Positions 34,100 to 43,967 of a stretch of 64,000 nucleotides of DNA are shown piece by piece. Numbering within the stretch: the stretch's first letter is position 1; each line of letters opens with the position of its first letter. Source of the DNA: CALEMW01 sp964343835 (lineage in GTDB: Bacteria; Krumholzibacteriota; Krumholzibacteriia; LZORAL124-64-63). The DNA lies in the NCBI GenBank assembly GCA_964343835.1, contig CAYFKR010000004.1, positions 166,394-230,393 on the forward strand, in the 5' to 3' direction. The translations under genes were made by a program, and so were the position numbers. Below the pieces are notes generated by a model. The model was not told the DNA's origin, ran no database searches, and saw only the letters and a program-made list of their open reading frames with translations.

Positions 34100-35563
34100 C
34101 TACAGCCCCTCCTCGGCGATGGCGACGGCCCGTGCCAGGGCGCCGATCTTGTTCAGGGTCTCCTCGTACTCCATGGCGGGGTCGGAGTCCATCACGATTC
34201 CGGCCCCGGCCTGCAGATGGTAGCGGCCGTCTCGCATGAACAGCGTCCGGATGCCGATGCACAGATCCATGTCGCCGTGGGCGCCGAAGTAGCCCACCGC
34301 GCCGGCGTACGGCCCGCGCCGCTCGCCCTCGATCTCGCTGATGAGCTGCATGGCGCGGATCTTCGGCGCGCCGCTCACGGTGCCGGCGGGGAAGGCGGCC
34401 CGCAGCAGGTCGTAGGCGTCCAGGCCTTCGCGCAACCGGCCCTCGACCCGCGACACGATGTGCATCACGTGGGAGTACTTCTCCACGTTCATGAACGACG
34501 TCGTGCGCACGGTGCCGGTCTCGCACACGCGGCCCAGGTCGTTGCGCCCCAGGTCCACGAGCATGACGTGTTCGGCGCGCTCCTTGACGTCGGCGAGCAG
34601 CTCTTCCTCGAGGGCGTGGTCCACGGCCGGGTCCTCGTGGCGCGGCCGCGTGCCGGCGATGGGGTTCACCGCCACCGTGTCGCCCTCGCGGCTCACGAGC
34701 AGTTCGGGGGAGGAGCCGATGACCTGGTCGTCGCCGTAGTCCAGGAAGTAGAGGTAGGGCGACGGGTTGAGGATGCGCAGGGCGCGGTAGATCTGGAACG
34801 GCGCCACGTCGGTCTCGCCGGTCAGCCTCTGGGAGAGCACGATCTGGAACGCGTCGCCGGCGGCGATGTGTTCCTGGGCGCGCCTGACCATGGCCTCGTA
34901 CGCCTCCTTGGTCACGTTGCCCTCGGCAGGGGCCGGCACCACCGGATCGCTCGTGCGCTCGGGGTGGGCCAGGGGAGCGTCCAGGGCCTTCAGCAGGCCG
35001 TGGAGGCGGTCGTCGGCGGCGGCGTAGGCCGCGTCCGAACCGTCGTCGGGCAGCACCAGCAGCTCGATCTCCGACTTCACGTGGTCGAAGACCGCGAGGG
35101 TGGTGGGGACCATGAAGCGGTAGTCGTCGCCGTCCTCGCCCGGCGGCAGGGGGACGGGCTCGAAGCGGGGGATGATGTCGTAGGCGATGTGGCCCACGGC
35201 GCCGCCGAAGGGACCGGGCACGTCGGCGGGCAGGCCTGCGGCGGTGGCGGCCAGGGCGGCGCGGACCGGGGCGAAGAGGTCGTCGCCCACGGGGGATTCC
35301 TCCACGGAGCCGTCGGGGGCCGTGACCGTCACCGTGTCGCCGCGCAGGCGGATCTCGGTGCACGGACCGAGGCCGATGAACGACCATCGTCCCCGCTGCA
35401 GGCCCTGCTCCACGCTTTCCAGCAGGAAGCGGGCGCCGTGGTCCTTCAGCTTGAGGTAGGCCGAGACCGGGGTCTCCAGGTCGGCCGGGATCCGGGAGCG
35501 CAGCGGTGGGCGTCGCCCTTCGGCGGCTGCGGCCAGGTAGTCGTCCAGCGTGGGTTGCGTCAT
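34100..35563 (-). CDS. trpE: Anthranilate synthase component I
   Basis: 487 residues from ATG 35563, the first start after the attenuator hairpin, with GAGGA 8 bases upstream. It makes anthranilate from chorismate. The feedback motif FLLESVEQGLQRGRWSFIG is intact, so end-product inhibition by tryptophan is likely. Catalytic blocks are NPIAGTRPR, DLGRNDLGRV, VEKYSHVMHIVSRVEG, FPAGTVSGAPKIRAM and IEGERRGPYAGAVGYFG. It is the first structural gene of trpEGDCFBA-aroF. Confidence 0.98.
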   Translation of the reverse strand: MTQPTLDDYLAAAAEGRRPPLRSRIPADLETPVSAYLKLKDHGARFLLESVEQGLQRGRWSFIGLGPCTEIRLRGDTVTVTAPDGSVEESPVGDDLFAPVRAALAATAAGLPADVPGPFGGAVGHIAYDIIPRFEPVPLPPGEDGDDYRFMVPTTLAVFDHVKSEIELLVLPDDGSDAAYAAADDRLHGLLKALDAPLAHPERTSDPVVPAPAEGNVTKEAYEAMVRRAQEHIAAGDAFQIVLSQRLTGETDVAPFQIYRALRILNPSPYLYFLDYGDDQVIGSSPELLVSREGDTVAVNPIAGTRPRHEDPAVDHALEEELLADVKERAEHVMLVDLGRNDLGRVCETGTVRTTSFMNVEKYSHVMHIVSRVEGRLREGLDAYDLLRAAFPAGTVSGAPKIRAMQLISEIEGERRGPYAGAVGYFGAHGDMDLCIGIRTLFMRDGRYHLQAGAGIVMDSDPAMEYEETLNKIGALARAVAIAEEGL

Positions 35564-35596
35564 GTCGTCCTCGTTCGTCGGTTCACATCCATAAAG

Positions 35597-35630
35597 CGGC
35601 GACCCTCCATCCTGGGATGGAGGGTCGCCG
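35597..35630 (-). terminator. trp attenuator terminator
   Basis: A perfect 16-bp stem with a 2-base loop lies between the leader peptide and trpE, followed on the minus strand by CTTTATGG. The U-run is short. The 5' arm and loop contain TCCATCCC (35614-35621), which can instead pair with GGGATGGA (35678-35685) in the leader, giving an antiterminator. Confidence 0.85.
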
Positions 35631-35649
35631 GGTCTCGCTTCTGATCTGA

Positions 35650-35745
35650 CTAGATCGCGATTCGAGTGGCGGACACGTCCATCCCGCGGTGGTCCTTCGA
35701 CCATCGCCAGCACCACTGCCAGCTGGTGCGGAACGTGTCCTGCAT
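35650..35745 (-). CDS. trpL: trp leader peptide (attenuation sensor)
   Basis: A 31-codon frame (ATG 35745 to TAG 35650) encodes a peptide with four tryptophans in seven residues, WQWCWRW, at positions 9-15. Upstream GAACGAGG is a plausible ribosome site. Bases 35733-35740, just before the Trp codons, can pair with 35671-35678 after them (8 bp), the classical 1:2 hairpin. A ribosome stalled at the Trp codons would mask the first segment and allow the antiterminator to form. It has no role as a protein. Confidence 0.9.
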   Translation of the reverse strand: MQDTFRTSWQWCWRWSKDHRGMDVSATRIAI

Positions 35746-35763
35746 CGATTGCCTCGTTCTGCT

Positions 35764-35789
35764 CGAGTCGCCGCCGCCGCCGCGACTCG
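35764..35789 (-). other. Hairpin in the trp 5' leader
   Basis: CGAGTCGC and GCGACTCG flank a GCC/GGC-repeat loop, near the start of the trp transcript and before the leader peptide. It may stabilise the 5' end. No operator for a TrpR-type repressor is recognised. Confidence 0.4.
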
Positions 35790-35820
35790 CGGGGCGGGGA
35801 TCCGATCGATCACGCCCATG

Positions 35821-35849
35821 AGTGTAGACGAGATCCCCCCATCCGTCAA
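35821..35849 (-). promoter_or_regulatory. Promoter of the trp operon
   Basis: Minus-strand TTGACG, 17 nt, TACACT. Transcription would begin near 35814, about 70 bases before the leader-peptide ATG and about 250 before trpE. Confidence 0.8.
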
Positions 35850-35931
35850 GATGCCCGCCGCAACGATTCCTGTTATGGTGCGTAGGCACGGCATTCCTCC
35901 GACGCCGACCGCACCCGAGATGGAGACCGTC

Positions 35932-37218
35932 ATGATCCACCGCCTGATGCTGCTCGCCCTGTTCGCCACCGTCGCCCATGCCGGTGAGATCCGCCTGGCG
36001 GGAGTGGAGCCCGGGCGCCTGGAGTCCGCGTCCTTCGTCGTGGAGGGCGGGGGAGGCGTCGCCGTCTCCGCCGTGGGGGTTCGCCAGCGGTTCAGCGACG
36101 ACATGCACGCCGACGCCTGGATCGTCGACGATGCCGGACGCCTGGTCTGGTCCCTCGGCACGACCACCTGGACCATGGGCGGGGAGCACCGCTTCCTCGC
36201 CGAGGCCGACGAGCGCATCCACCTGCCCGCCGGCTCCTACACCGCCTACCTCTTCCCGGGCGGATACCGCTGGACGTCCGACCGCCCTTTCCGCGAACTC
36301 GGCCGGGTCTTCAACGACGTGGCGGACATGCTGCGCAGCAACGATCGCGACCGCGGCCCGCAGTGGTTCGCCGAGCGCTGCCGGTTCCACCTGGCCGGCG
36401 GGCTGCGCGTCGTGGACGCCTCCGCCGATCCTGACGGCGCCCTGGTGTCGTTGAGGCCCGTCCCCGACGCGTCGGTGCGCGAACGGTTGATCCGGGTGAC
36501 GCGCGCCACCGGCCTGGAGATCACGGTGGTCGGCGAGGCGGATCGCGAGGCGGAGCGTCTGTGGGATCTGGGCTGGATCGAGCATGCCGCCACCGGGGAA
36601 CCGGCGTGGATGATGCAGGTGGAGCGCTGCACCCATGCCGGCGGCTCTGAGCGCAACGTCCACTGGAGCGGAAGGGTGGACCTGCAGCCGGGACTCTACC
36701 GCCTGGTCTACGCCACCGACGCGACCCACTCCTGGAGCGGCTGGAACGAGGCGCCGCCCATCGAGCCCCGGCACTGGGGGCTGCAGGCGACGGCCGTCGA
36801 CCCCAACGCCGTGGAGCCCCCCGGCGACGACTGCGACGTGCTGGCCGGCACCGATGTGCTGGCGAGCTGGCTTCGGGTCGGCGACGATGCTGATCTGGGG
36901 GCGGACCTCGACCTGGACGCCCCGGCCACCCTCCACGTCCATGCCCTGGGCGAGATGAGCCGGGAATCGGTGTGGGACGGCGGCCGCATCCTGGACCGCG
37001 ACGACGGGAGCACGGTCTGGGCCATGGACTGGTCCAACACGTCCCATGGGGGAGGCGTGACCAAGAACCGCGTCTTCGACGGCGAAGTGTCGCTGCCCGC
37101 CGGCCGGTACCGCATCGTCTACGCCACCGACGACAGCCACTCGTTCTCGGGCTGGAACGGCCCGCGTCCCGATGAGGCGTTCCGCTACGGCATGGTCGTG
37201 AGGCGCGGATCTCCGTGA
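35932..37218 (+). CDS. Secreted protein with three related beta-domains, function unknown
   Basis: 428 residues from ATG 35932; ATG 35920 is an in-frame alternative. The signal peptide is MIHRLMLLALFATVAHAGE. Three similar units are visible. Each has a segment ending in LPAGSYTAYLFPGG, LQPGLYRLVYATDATHSWSG or LPAGRYRIVYATDDSHSFSG. The last two also share a WNEAPP/WNGPRP turn and an upstream strand with an aromatic-Met-aromatic pattern (AWMMQVERCTHAGG, VWAMDWSNTSHGGG). This suggests repeats of a jelly-roll or Ig-like fold. No enzyme motif or known family was recognised. It is divergent from the trp operon. Confidence 0.75.
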   Translation: MIHRLMLLALFATVAHAGEIRLAGVEPGRLESASFVVEGGGGVAVSAVGVRQRFSDDMHADAWIVDDAGRLVWSLGTTTWTMGGEHRFLAEADERIHLPAGSYTAYLFPGGYRWTSDRPFRELGRVFNDVADMLRSNDRDRGPQWFAERCRFHLAGGLRVVDASADPDGALVSLRPVPDASVRERLIRVTRATGLEITVVGEADREAERLWDLGWIEHAATGEPAWMMQVERCTHAGGSERNVHWSGRVDLQPGLYRLVYATDATHSWSGWNEAPPIEPRHWGLQATAVDPNAVEPPGDDCDVLAGTDVLASWLRVGDDADLGADLDLDAPATLHVHALGEMSRESVWDGGRILDRDDGSTVWAMDWSNTSHGGGVTKNRVFDGEVSLPAGRYRIVYATDDSHSFSGWNGPRPDEAFRYGMVVRRGSP

Positions 37219-37273
37219 CATAATGATGACAATTTCAGCCCTGGTCGCGCTTCCACATCGTCCTGCGGTTTGG

Positions 37274-37279
37274 TATGAT
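37274..37279 (+). promoter_or_regulatory. -10 element before the Omp28-like selenoprotein gene
   Basis: TATGAT lies about 47 bases before the ATG at 37326. The -35 region (TTCCAC at 17-nt spacing) is poor, so an activator or another start may be used. Confidence 0.45.
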
Positions 37280-37325
37280 TAGCGGGCGCCCCCCGCCTGC
37301 CACCAAATCCCCGGAGGACCGTTCC

Positions 37326-39911
37326 ATGCCGAAGTCGCTCCTGTCCGTCTGCCTGATCCTCGTGGGTCTGGCCATGGTCGCTTTGCCGGCCCAGGCCTCC
37401 CAGCGCATCGTGCTCGGTGAACTCTTCACGTCGGACGGCTGACCCTACTGCCCGTCCGCGGTTCGCGGATTCAACGACATCGAGACCAACTACACGGACG
37501 ACGAGATCGTCAACATCACCTGGTACCTCACCTCGCCCTGGACCACGTCCTACGGCTCCAGCCGCTACAGCTCGCTGCCCGACGGCGGTACGCCCAACGC
37601 CCACTTCGACTACGCGGACGACGTGGTCGGCGGCTACCCGAGCGGAACCATGTACCCGGCCTACGAGCCCATCATCAACGCCAACCTGACCGAGGCGTCG
37701 CCCATCTCGATGCTGTCGTCGTACGCCGTCAGCGGTTCCGACCTCTCGGTGAGCGTCCAGATCACGGTGGACCAGCCGGTGACCACGGCCAACAACCGCG
37801 TGGTGATCGTGGTGATCGAGGACGACGTCCACAACCACGAGAACATCGCCCGCTACGTCTTCCCCGAGGTGAGCTTCGACCTGACGACGCCCGGCGAGTC
37901 GGTCACCGTGGGCAACTCCGTGCCCCTGGACCCCTCCTGGAAGACCGACGACCTCGAGGTCGTCGCCTTCGTGCAGAGCTTCAACGGCTCCAAGCCCGTG
38001 CTCCAGGCTTCCAAGGCCGTGGCGGCCTATGTGGGCACCATCACCGTGAACGTGCAGCCCCTGGGCCTGGGCGCCGGCTGGACCATCACCGGTCCCAACG
38101 GCTTCAACCTGGTGGGCGTGGACGGCCGCATCCTGGCCGTCTTCGACGAGGGCGACTACACCATCACCTTCGACGACGTGTACGGCTGGTCGACCCCCGA
38201 TCCGTACAGCTTCACCGACACGATCATCCAGGACGGAGAGGTGACCTTCACCGGCACGTACGCCGGCGGTCCCTTCGTGGCCATGACCGGCGGCGTGCTC
38301 GGCGACGTCGGACCCGGCAGCGGCGCCGCCCTGATCGACGTGGACGGCGACAAGGACCTGGACATCCACGTGGTGAACCAGGGCGCCCAGGACCTGCTGC
38401 TGCGCAACGACGGCGGCCTGGTCTTCACCGACATCGCCTCGGGTTCGGTGGCCGACGCCGGCGCCGGCCGCGCCGCCGCCTGGGCCGACATCGACAACGA
38501 CGGCGACCTGGACGCCTACCTGTCCAAGTACAACGAACCCAACGTGCTCATCCTGAACAACGCCGGCGTGTTCACCGCGGGCGCCATGGGCACCATCGCC
38601 AACGCGGGTCCCGGTGCCGGCGTGGCGTGGGCCGACTACGACCTGAACGGCATGGTGGACGTCTACCTCTGCAACGAGGGCGCCGCCAACGTGCTGTACA
38701 AGGCCTACGGTCCGGTGGGCGCCGACTGGCTGTTCCTGGAGAACAGCACCGCCGTGGACGACGTCGCGGCCAGCATGTGCCCGCAGTGGGTCGACTTCGA
38801 CAACGACGGCGACGCCGACCTCTTCTTCACGACCAACGGCGGCAACGACCGGCTGTTCACCAACGGCGGCACGTTCGGCTTCTACGAGTACAGCAACAGC
38901 AACATCAACAACCCGGGCCTCGGCTCCGGCTGCGCCTGGACCGACTACGACGACGACGGCGACTTCGATCTCTACGGCGCCACCAACGGCGGCTCCGACC
39001 GGATCATCATCAACAACACCGCCGGCACGTCGTTCTACCCGGCCCTCGGCACTCCCGCCGCCAACGTGGCCAACACCACCGGCGTGGCCTGGGGCGACTA
39101 CGACAACGACGGCGACCTGGACCTGTACCAGGCCAAGGACCAGCAGTTCGACCGCCTGATCCTGAACGAGGGCGGCACGTTCGTGGAGGTGCCCCTGGGC
39201 ATCGCCGAGCTGGGCGGCGCCGGCCGCGCCGCCGTCTGGGGCGACCTCGACGGCGACGGCGACCTGGACGTGTACACCGTCAACGCCGACGGCCCCAACG
39301 TCCTGCTGCGCAACGACACCGACAACTCCAACCACTGGTTCCACGTGCGCCTGCAGGGCGTCACGTCGAACGCCTCGGGCGTCGGCGCCCGGGTGGAGGT
39401 CACCGCGGGCGGCGTCACGCAGACCCGCGAGGTCACCGCCGGATCGGGCTACTTCTCCCAGAACTCCCCGGACGTCGAGTTCGGCCTGGGCATGAACCCG
39501 ACGGTGGAGTCGCTGGTGGTCACCTGGCCCTCCGGCACGGTGCAGAACTTCTCGAACATCCCGGGCGACCAGGTCCTGGACCTGGCCGAGAACGCCACCA
39601 CCGGCGTCGAGGACGACGAGGGCGCCGTGCCCGCGAGCTTCGCGCTCCACGGCAACGTGCCCAACCCGTTCAACCCGCTGACGACGTTCACCTACGAGCT
39701 GCCCCGGCCCGCCCGCGCCAGCGCCCGCGTCTATGACGTGGCCGGCCGGCTGGTCAAGACGCTGCTCGACCAGGACATGCCCGCGGGCGTCCACTCGGTG
39801 GTCTGGAACGGCACCGACGACGCCGGCATGCGCGCGTCCAGCGGCACCTACTACCTGAGGCTCGAGGCCGGCGCCGACCGCGCCGTCCACAAGATGACCC
39901 TCCTGAAGTAG
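37326..39911 (+). CDS. Secreted selenoprotein: Omp28/thioredoxin-like (UPYC) fused to FG-GAP, ASPIC/UnbV and FlgD-like domains
   Basis: 861 residues if the in-frame TGA at 37440-37442 (codon 39) is read as selenocysteine. ATG 37326 follows CCGGAGGACC. The signal peptide ends near PAQAS. LGELFTSDG-U-PYCPSAVRGF is the Omp28-type thioredoxin motif with the first Cys replaced by Sec and the second (Cys42) kept. The Omp28-like region continues to about residue 300. FG-GAP/VCBS repeats follow with calcium-type strings such as DIDNDGDLDAY and DYDDDGDFDLYG. An ASPIC/UnbV domain (about 670-755) comes next, then a FlgD-like tail from NVPNPFNPLTTFTYEL. It is probably an exported thiol/selenol oxidoreductase. 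The alternative, a nonsense mutation, is unlikely (see the findings). Confidence 0.88.
37454..37470 (+). promoter_or_regulatory. Predicted bacterial SECIS hairpin (Omp28-like gene)
   Basis: The stem GTCCGCG/CGCGGAT (7 bp with a terminal G-T) has the apical bases GTT. The loop begins 18 nt after the UGA. Bacterial SECIS elements sit within the coding sequence about 16-37 nt after UGA with a G early in the loop, and this fits. It would bind SelB. Confidence 0.75.
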
Positions 39912-39935
39912 ACGCCGAAGCATGCGGAGACGCAG

Positions 39936-39963
39936 CGAGGCCCCGGGGCGACCCGGGGCCTCG
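39936..39963 (+). terminator. Terminator after the Omp28-like selenoprotein gene
   Basis: A perfect 12-bp stem (CGAGGCCCCGGG and complement) with a GCGA loop starts 24 bases after the stop. The tail TCGTGTCC is not U-rich, but the stem is very stable. Confidence 0.65.
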
Positions 39964-40005
39964 TCGTGTCCGGAGGGGCGGCATAACCAATGTAAACGCT
40001 GTGAT

Positions 40006-40034
40006 TTGCGACGTTTCGTCGATTCGTGTAGGCT
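40006..40034 (+). promoter_or_regulatory. Promoter of the selenoperoxiredoxin gene
   Basis: TTGCGA (40006-40011), 17 nt, TAGGCT (40029-40034). The predicted start near 40041 is about 26 bases before ATG 40067, which supports that ATG over the later one at 40174. Confidence 0.6.
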
Positions 40035-40066
40035 GACCCCGAGGTGGTATCAACCAGGAGGTATCC

Positions 40067-40771
40067 ATGAGCAAACCGAAGGATGGGTGCGTGAAACCGG
40101 TGGCGGGTCCCATCGCCGCCGGTGCCGACCCCAGGTCGGACGCCACGGAACAACCGATCCGGAAGGAGACTGCCATGCTCGCACGTGTGGGCCAGCCGGC
40201 CCCCGATTTCGAGGCCACGGCCTTCATACCTGCCACCGGCGACTTCGAGCCGGTCAAGCTGTCCGACCACAAGGGGAAGTGGATCACGCTCTGCTTCTAT
40301 CCCGGCGACTTCACGTTCGTGTGACCCACGGAACTGGCGGCGGTCGCCGCTCTCTATGATGAACTGAAGGCGCTGGACGTGGTCGTGCTCGCCATGAGCA
40401 CGGACAGTCGATTCACCCACAAGATCTGGCAGGAAGAGGAACTGTCGAAGATGGTCGACGGCGGCGTGCCGTTCCCCATGCTCTCCGACGCCGGCGGCCG
40501 CATCGGCAGCGTGTACGGCGTCTACGACGAGGCGGCGGGAGTGGATATCCGCGGTCGGTTCATCATCGATCCCGACTTCGTGATCCGGGCCATGGAGGTC
40601 CTCACCCCCGAGGTGGGGCGCAACCCGCACGAGCTGACCCGTCAGATCAAGGCCTTCCAGCACGTGGTCGCGACCGGGGAGGTGACGCCTTCCGGCTGGG
40701 AGCCGGGCGGCACGACGCTTGTCCCGGGACCTGATCTCGTGGGCAAGGTATGGGAGAAGTGGAAGCCCTGA
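40067..40771 (+). CDS. Selenocysteine-containing peroxiredoxin (AhpC/Prx1-like)
   Basis: 234 residues if TGA at 40322-40324 (codon 86) is Sec. Both ATG 40067 (CAGGAGG) and ATG 40174 (AAGGAG) have good ribosome sites; the promoter favours 40067. The core starts VGQPAPDFEATAF. CFYPGDFTFV-U-PTELAAV is the peroxidatic loop with Cys replaced by Sec. VVLAMSTDSRFTHKIW, FPMLSDAGGRIGSVYGVY and GRFIIDPDFVIRAMEV follow. The usual resolving-Cys motif EVCPA reads EVTPS here (Thr207), so the protein looks like a 1-Sec enzyme. The N-terminal 36-residue extension has one Cys (Cys8). It reduces peroxides using thiol partners. It follows another selenoprotein gene. Confidence 0.92.
40336..40351 (+). promoter_or_regulatory. 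Predicted bacterial SECIS hairpin (peroxiredoxin gene)
   Basis: Stem GGCGGC/GCCGCT with apical GGTC. The loop begins 17 nt after the UGA. The GGTC tip resembles the GGUCU loop of the E. coli fdhF SECIS and the GGTTC tip of the neighbouring gene. Confidence 0.75.
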
Positions 40772-40794
40772 TCCGTCATCCCGAGGATCGTCAG

Positions 40795-40830
40795 GCCCCG
40801 GAGCACTTCGTGTTCCGGGGCTTCTTCTAC
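40795..40830 (+). terminator. Rho-independent terminator of the selenoperoxiredoxin gene
   Basis: A 12-bp stem (GCCCCGGAGCAC/GTGTTCCGGGGC, one wobble) with a 3-base loop is followed by TTCTTCTACC. It sits between the convergent genes. Confidence 0.85.
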
Positions 40831-40831
40831 C

Positions 40832-42073
40832 CTAGCGGACCAGCGTCACCCGCTTCGACATGCGGTTGCGCCCGTCCCCCGCGGTGAAGAGGTAGATCCC
40901 GGCCGGTGCCTCGGTGCCGGCGTCGTCGCGCCCGTCCCAGCGGAGCTCGGCGCGGCCGTCGGGGAGGGCTCCATTCCACAGCCGGGCGATGCGGGCGCCC
41001 CGCAGGTCCACGACGTCCACCGTCACCGGCCGCCCGGCATCCCACTCCAGCGTCAACGCGACGCCGGGGTTGAAGGGGTTGGGCCAGGCCTCGACGATCC
41101 GCCCCGGCGGCGGCGCCTCCACGGGGACCGCCCGTGCCGTGCGCAGCGTGTCCACGTGCCACACCGCATAGGGTTGCTCGTTGCCGGCACCCGTGCTGAA
41201 GGGCTGGCGCCAGGTTTCCAGCACCACCGACTCGTCGTCGCCCACCAGGAAGCGCAGGAAGGTGCTCGGTCCGTGCCAGTTCGGGTCGCGGGGGCCGCGG
41301 GCGTGGGCCACGTCCAGCTGCCAGACGCCGTCGATCTCCACCGCACTGTTCACGTGGGAGTGGCCGCAGATGTAGGCGGTCACGCCGTGGCGTACGAGCA
41401 CGTCCCAGAAGGCGTCGCGCCGGGCGCCGCCGTCGACGGTGTTGAAGTCCGTGTCGTCGGCGTGGAGGGAGAGTCCCGTGTCGCGGTCCGGCTGGGGGAA
41501 GGCGGGGAAGTGGCCCGACACGAAGATCAGGGGCTTGTCCGTGGCGGCCAGGTCGGCTTCCAGCCAGTCCTCCAGACCGGCGTGCCAGTCGCCCTCCACG
41601 GCGCCCAGGTCGTCCGTGCCGTCCCAGCACAGGTTGAGCATCACGAAGTGGGCGTTGGCGTGGTCCCAGGAGTAGGTGGTGTTGGCGCAGCCGGGCGGGC
41701 CGGGATTCACGTCGTAGGCGGGGCCGCCGTTGTCGAAGGTCCGGAGCCAGGCCATGGTGTCGGCGTCGTCGGCCTCGTGGTTGCCCACGCCGGGGAAGAA
41801 GGGGTAGTCGGGACCGATCTCGGCCACCAGTACCTGGTGGACCCAGTCGCCCGGATTGGACGTGTACTGCTGGTCGAGGTCGCCGGGGGAGACGAGGAAC
41901 GCCCCGCGGCCGGCGGCGTCGATGGCCTGGCAGGCCTGGTCCCAGCCGTGGATGCCGTCCCACACCACGTAGCGACGCATGTCGGCGGCGGCGGTGAAGG
42001 ACCAGTCCGCCGCCGGGGCCGGCAGGGTAGCGGCCAGGGCCAGCAGGATCATGAAGGAGAAGGAGCGCGCCAC
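40832..42073 (-). CDS. Secreted calcineurin-like metallophosphoesterase with FlgD-like tail
   Basis: 413 residues from GTG 42073, chosen for its strong upstream GGAGG and for the signal peptide (VARSFSFMILLALAATLP to PAADW). Metal-ligand motifs of the calcineurin fold are VSPGDLDQ, FPGVGNHEADD, FVSGHFPAF and YICGHSHVN. The C-terminal domain begins VEAWPNPFNPGVALTLEW and ends PAGIYLFTAGDG, matching the FlgD-like tails of three other proteins here. It could be a phosphodiesterase, a phosphatase or a purple-acid-type enzyme; the substrate is unknown. Confidence 0.88.
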   Translation of the reverse strand: MARSFSFMILLALAATLPAPAADWSFTAAADMRRYVVWDGIHGWDQACQAIDAAGRGAFLVSPGDLDQQYTSNPGDWVHQVLVAEIGPDYPFFPGVGNHEADDADTMAWLRTFDNGGPAYDVNPGPPGCANTTYSWDHANAHFVMLNLCWDGTDDLGAVEGDWHAGLEDWLEADLAATDKPLIFVSGHFPAFPQPDRDTGLSLHADDTDFNTVDGGARRDAFWDVLVRHGVTAYICGHSHVNSAVEIDGVWQLDVAHARGPRDPNWHGPSTFLRFLVGDDESVVLETWRQPFSTGAGNEQPYAVWHVDTLRTARAVPVEAPPPGRIVEAWPNPFNPGVALTLEWDAGRPVTVDVVDLRGARIARLWNGALPDGRAELRWDGRDDAGTEAPAGIYLFTAGDGRNRMSKRVTLVR

Positions 42074-42231
42074 CGGGGACCTCCAAGAAAGTGAATGAAC
42101 ACGCTCCGGAATATAGCACGGAGATCGTCCGCCGCCCAATCCGCCGGATCCGGGACTGGACGGCGCCCCGCTTTGGTGTAGGTTATGCCCCGGCGCACGA
42201 GGCGCCCCGCACCGAGACCGAAAGGACGACC

Positions 42232-43967
<1,736 letters not shown>

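Noticed and set aside
37440..37442. TGA as a disabling nonsense mutation or pseudogene
   Set aside because: It replaces a family Cys exactly, is followed by a SECIS-like hairpin, and the neighbouring gene shows the same pattern. The downstream frame is otherwise intact.
37623..39911. A separate gene starting at ATG 37623
   Set aside because: It has no ribosome site and no signal peptide, and would lose the thioredoxin-like motif that is in frame upstream.
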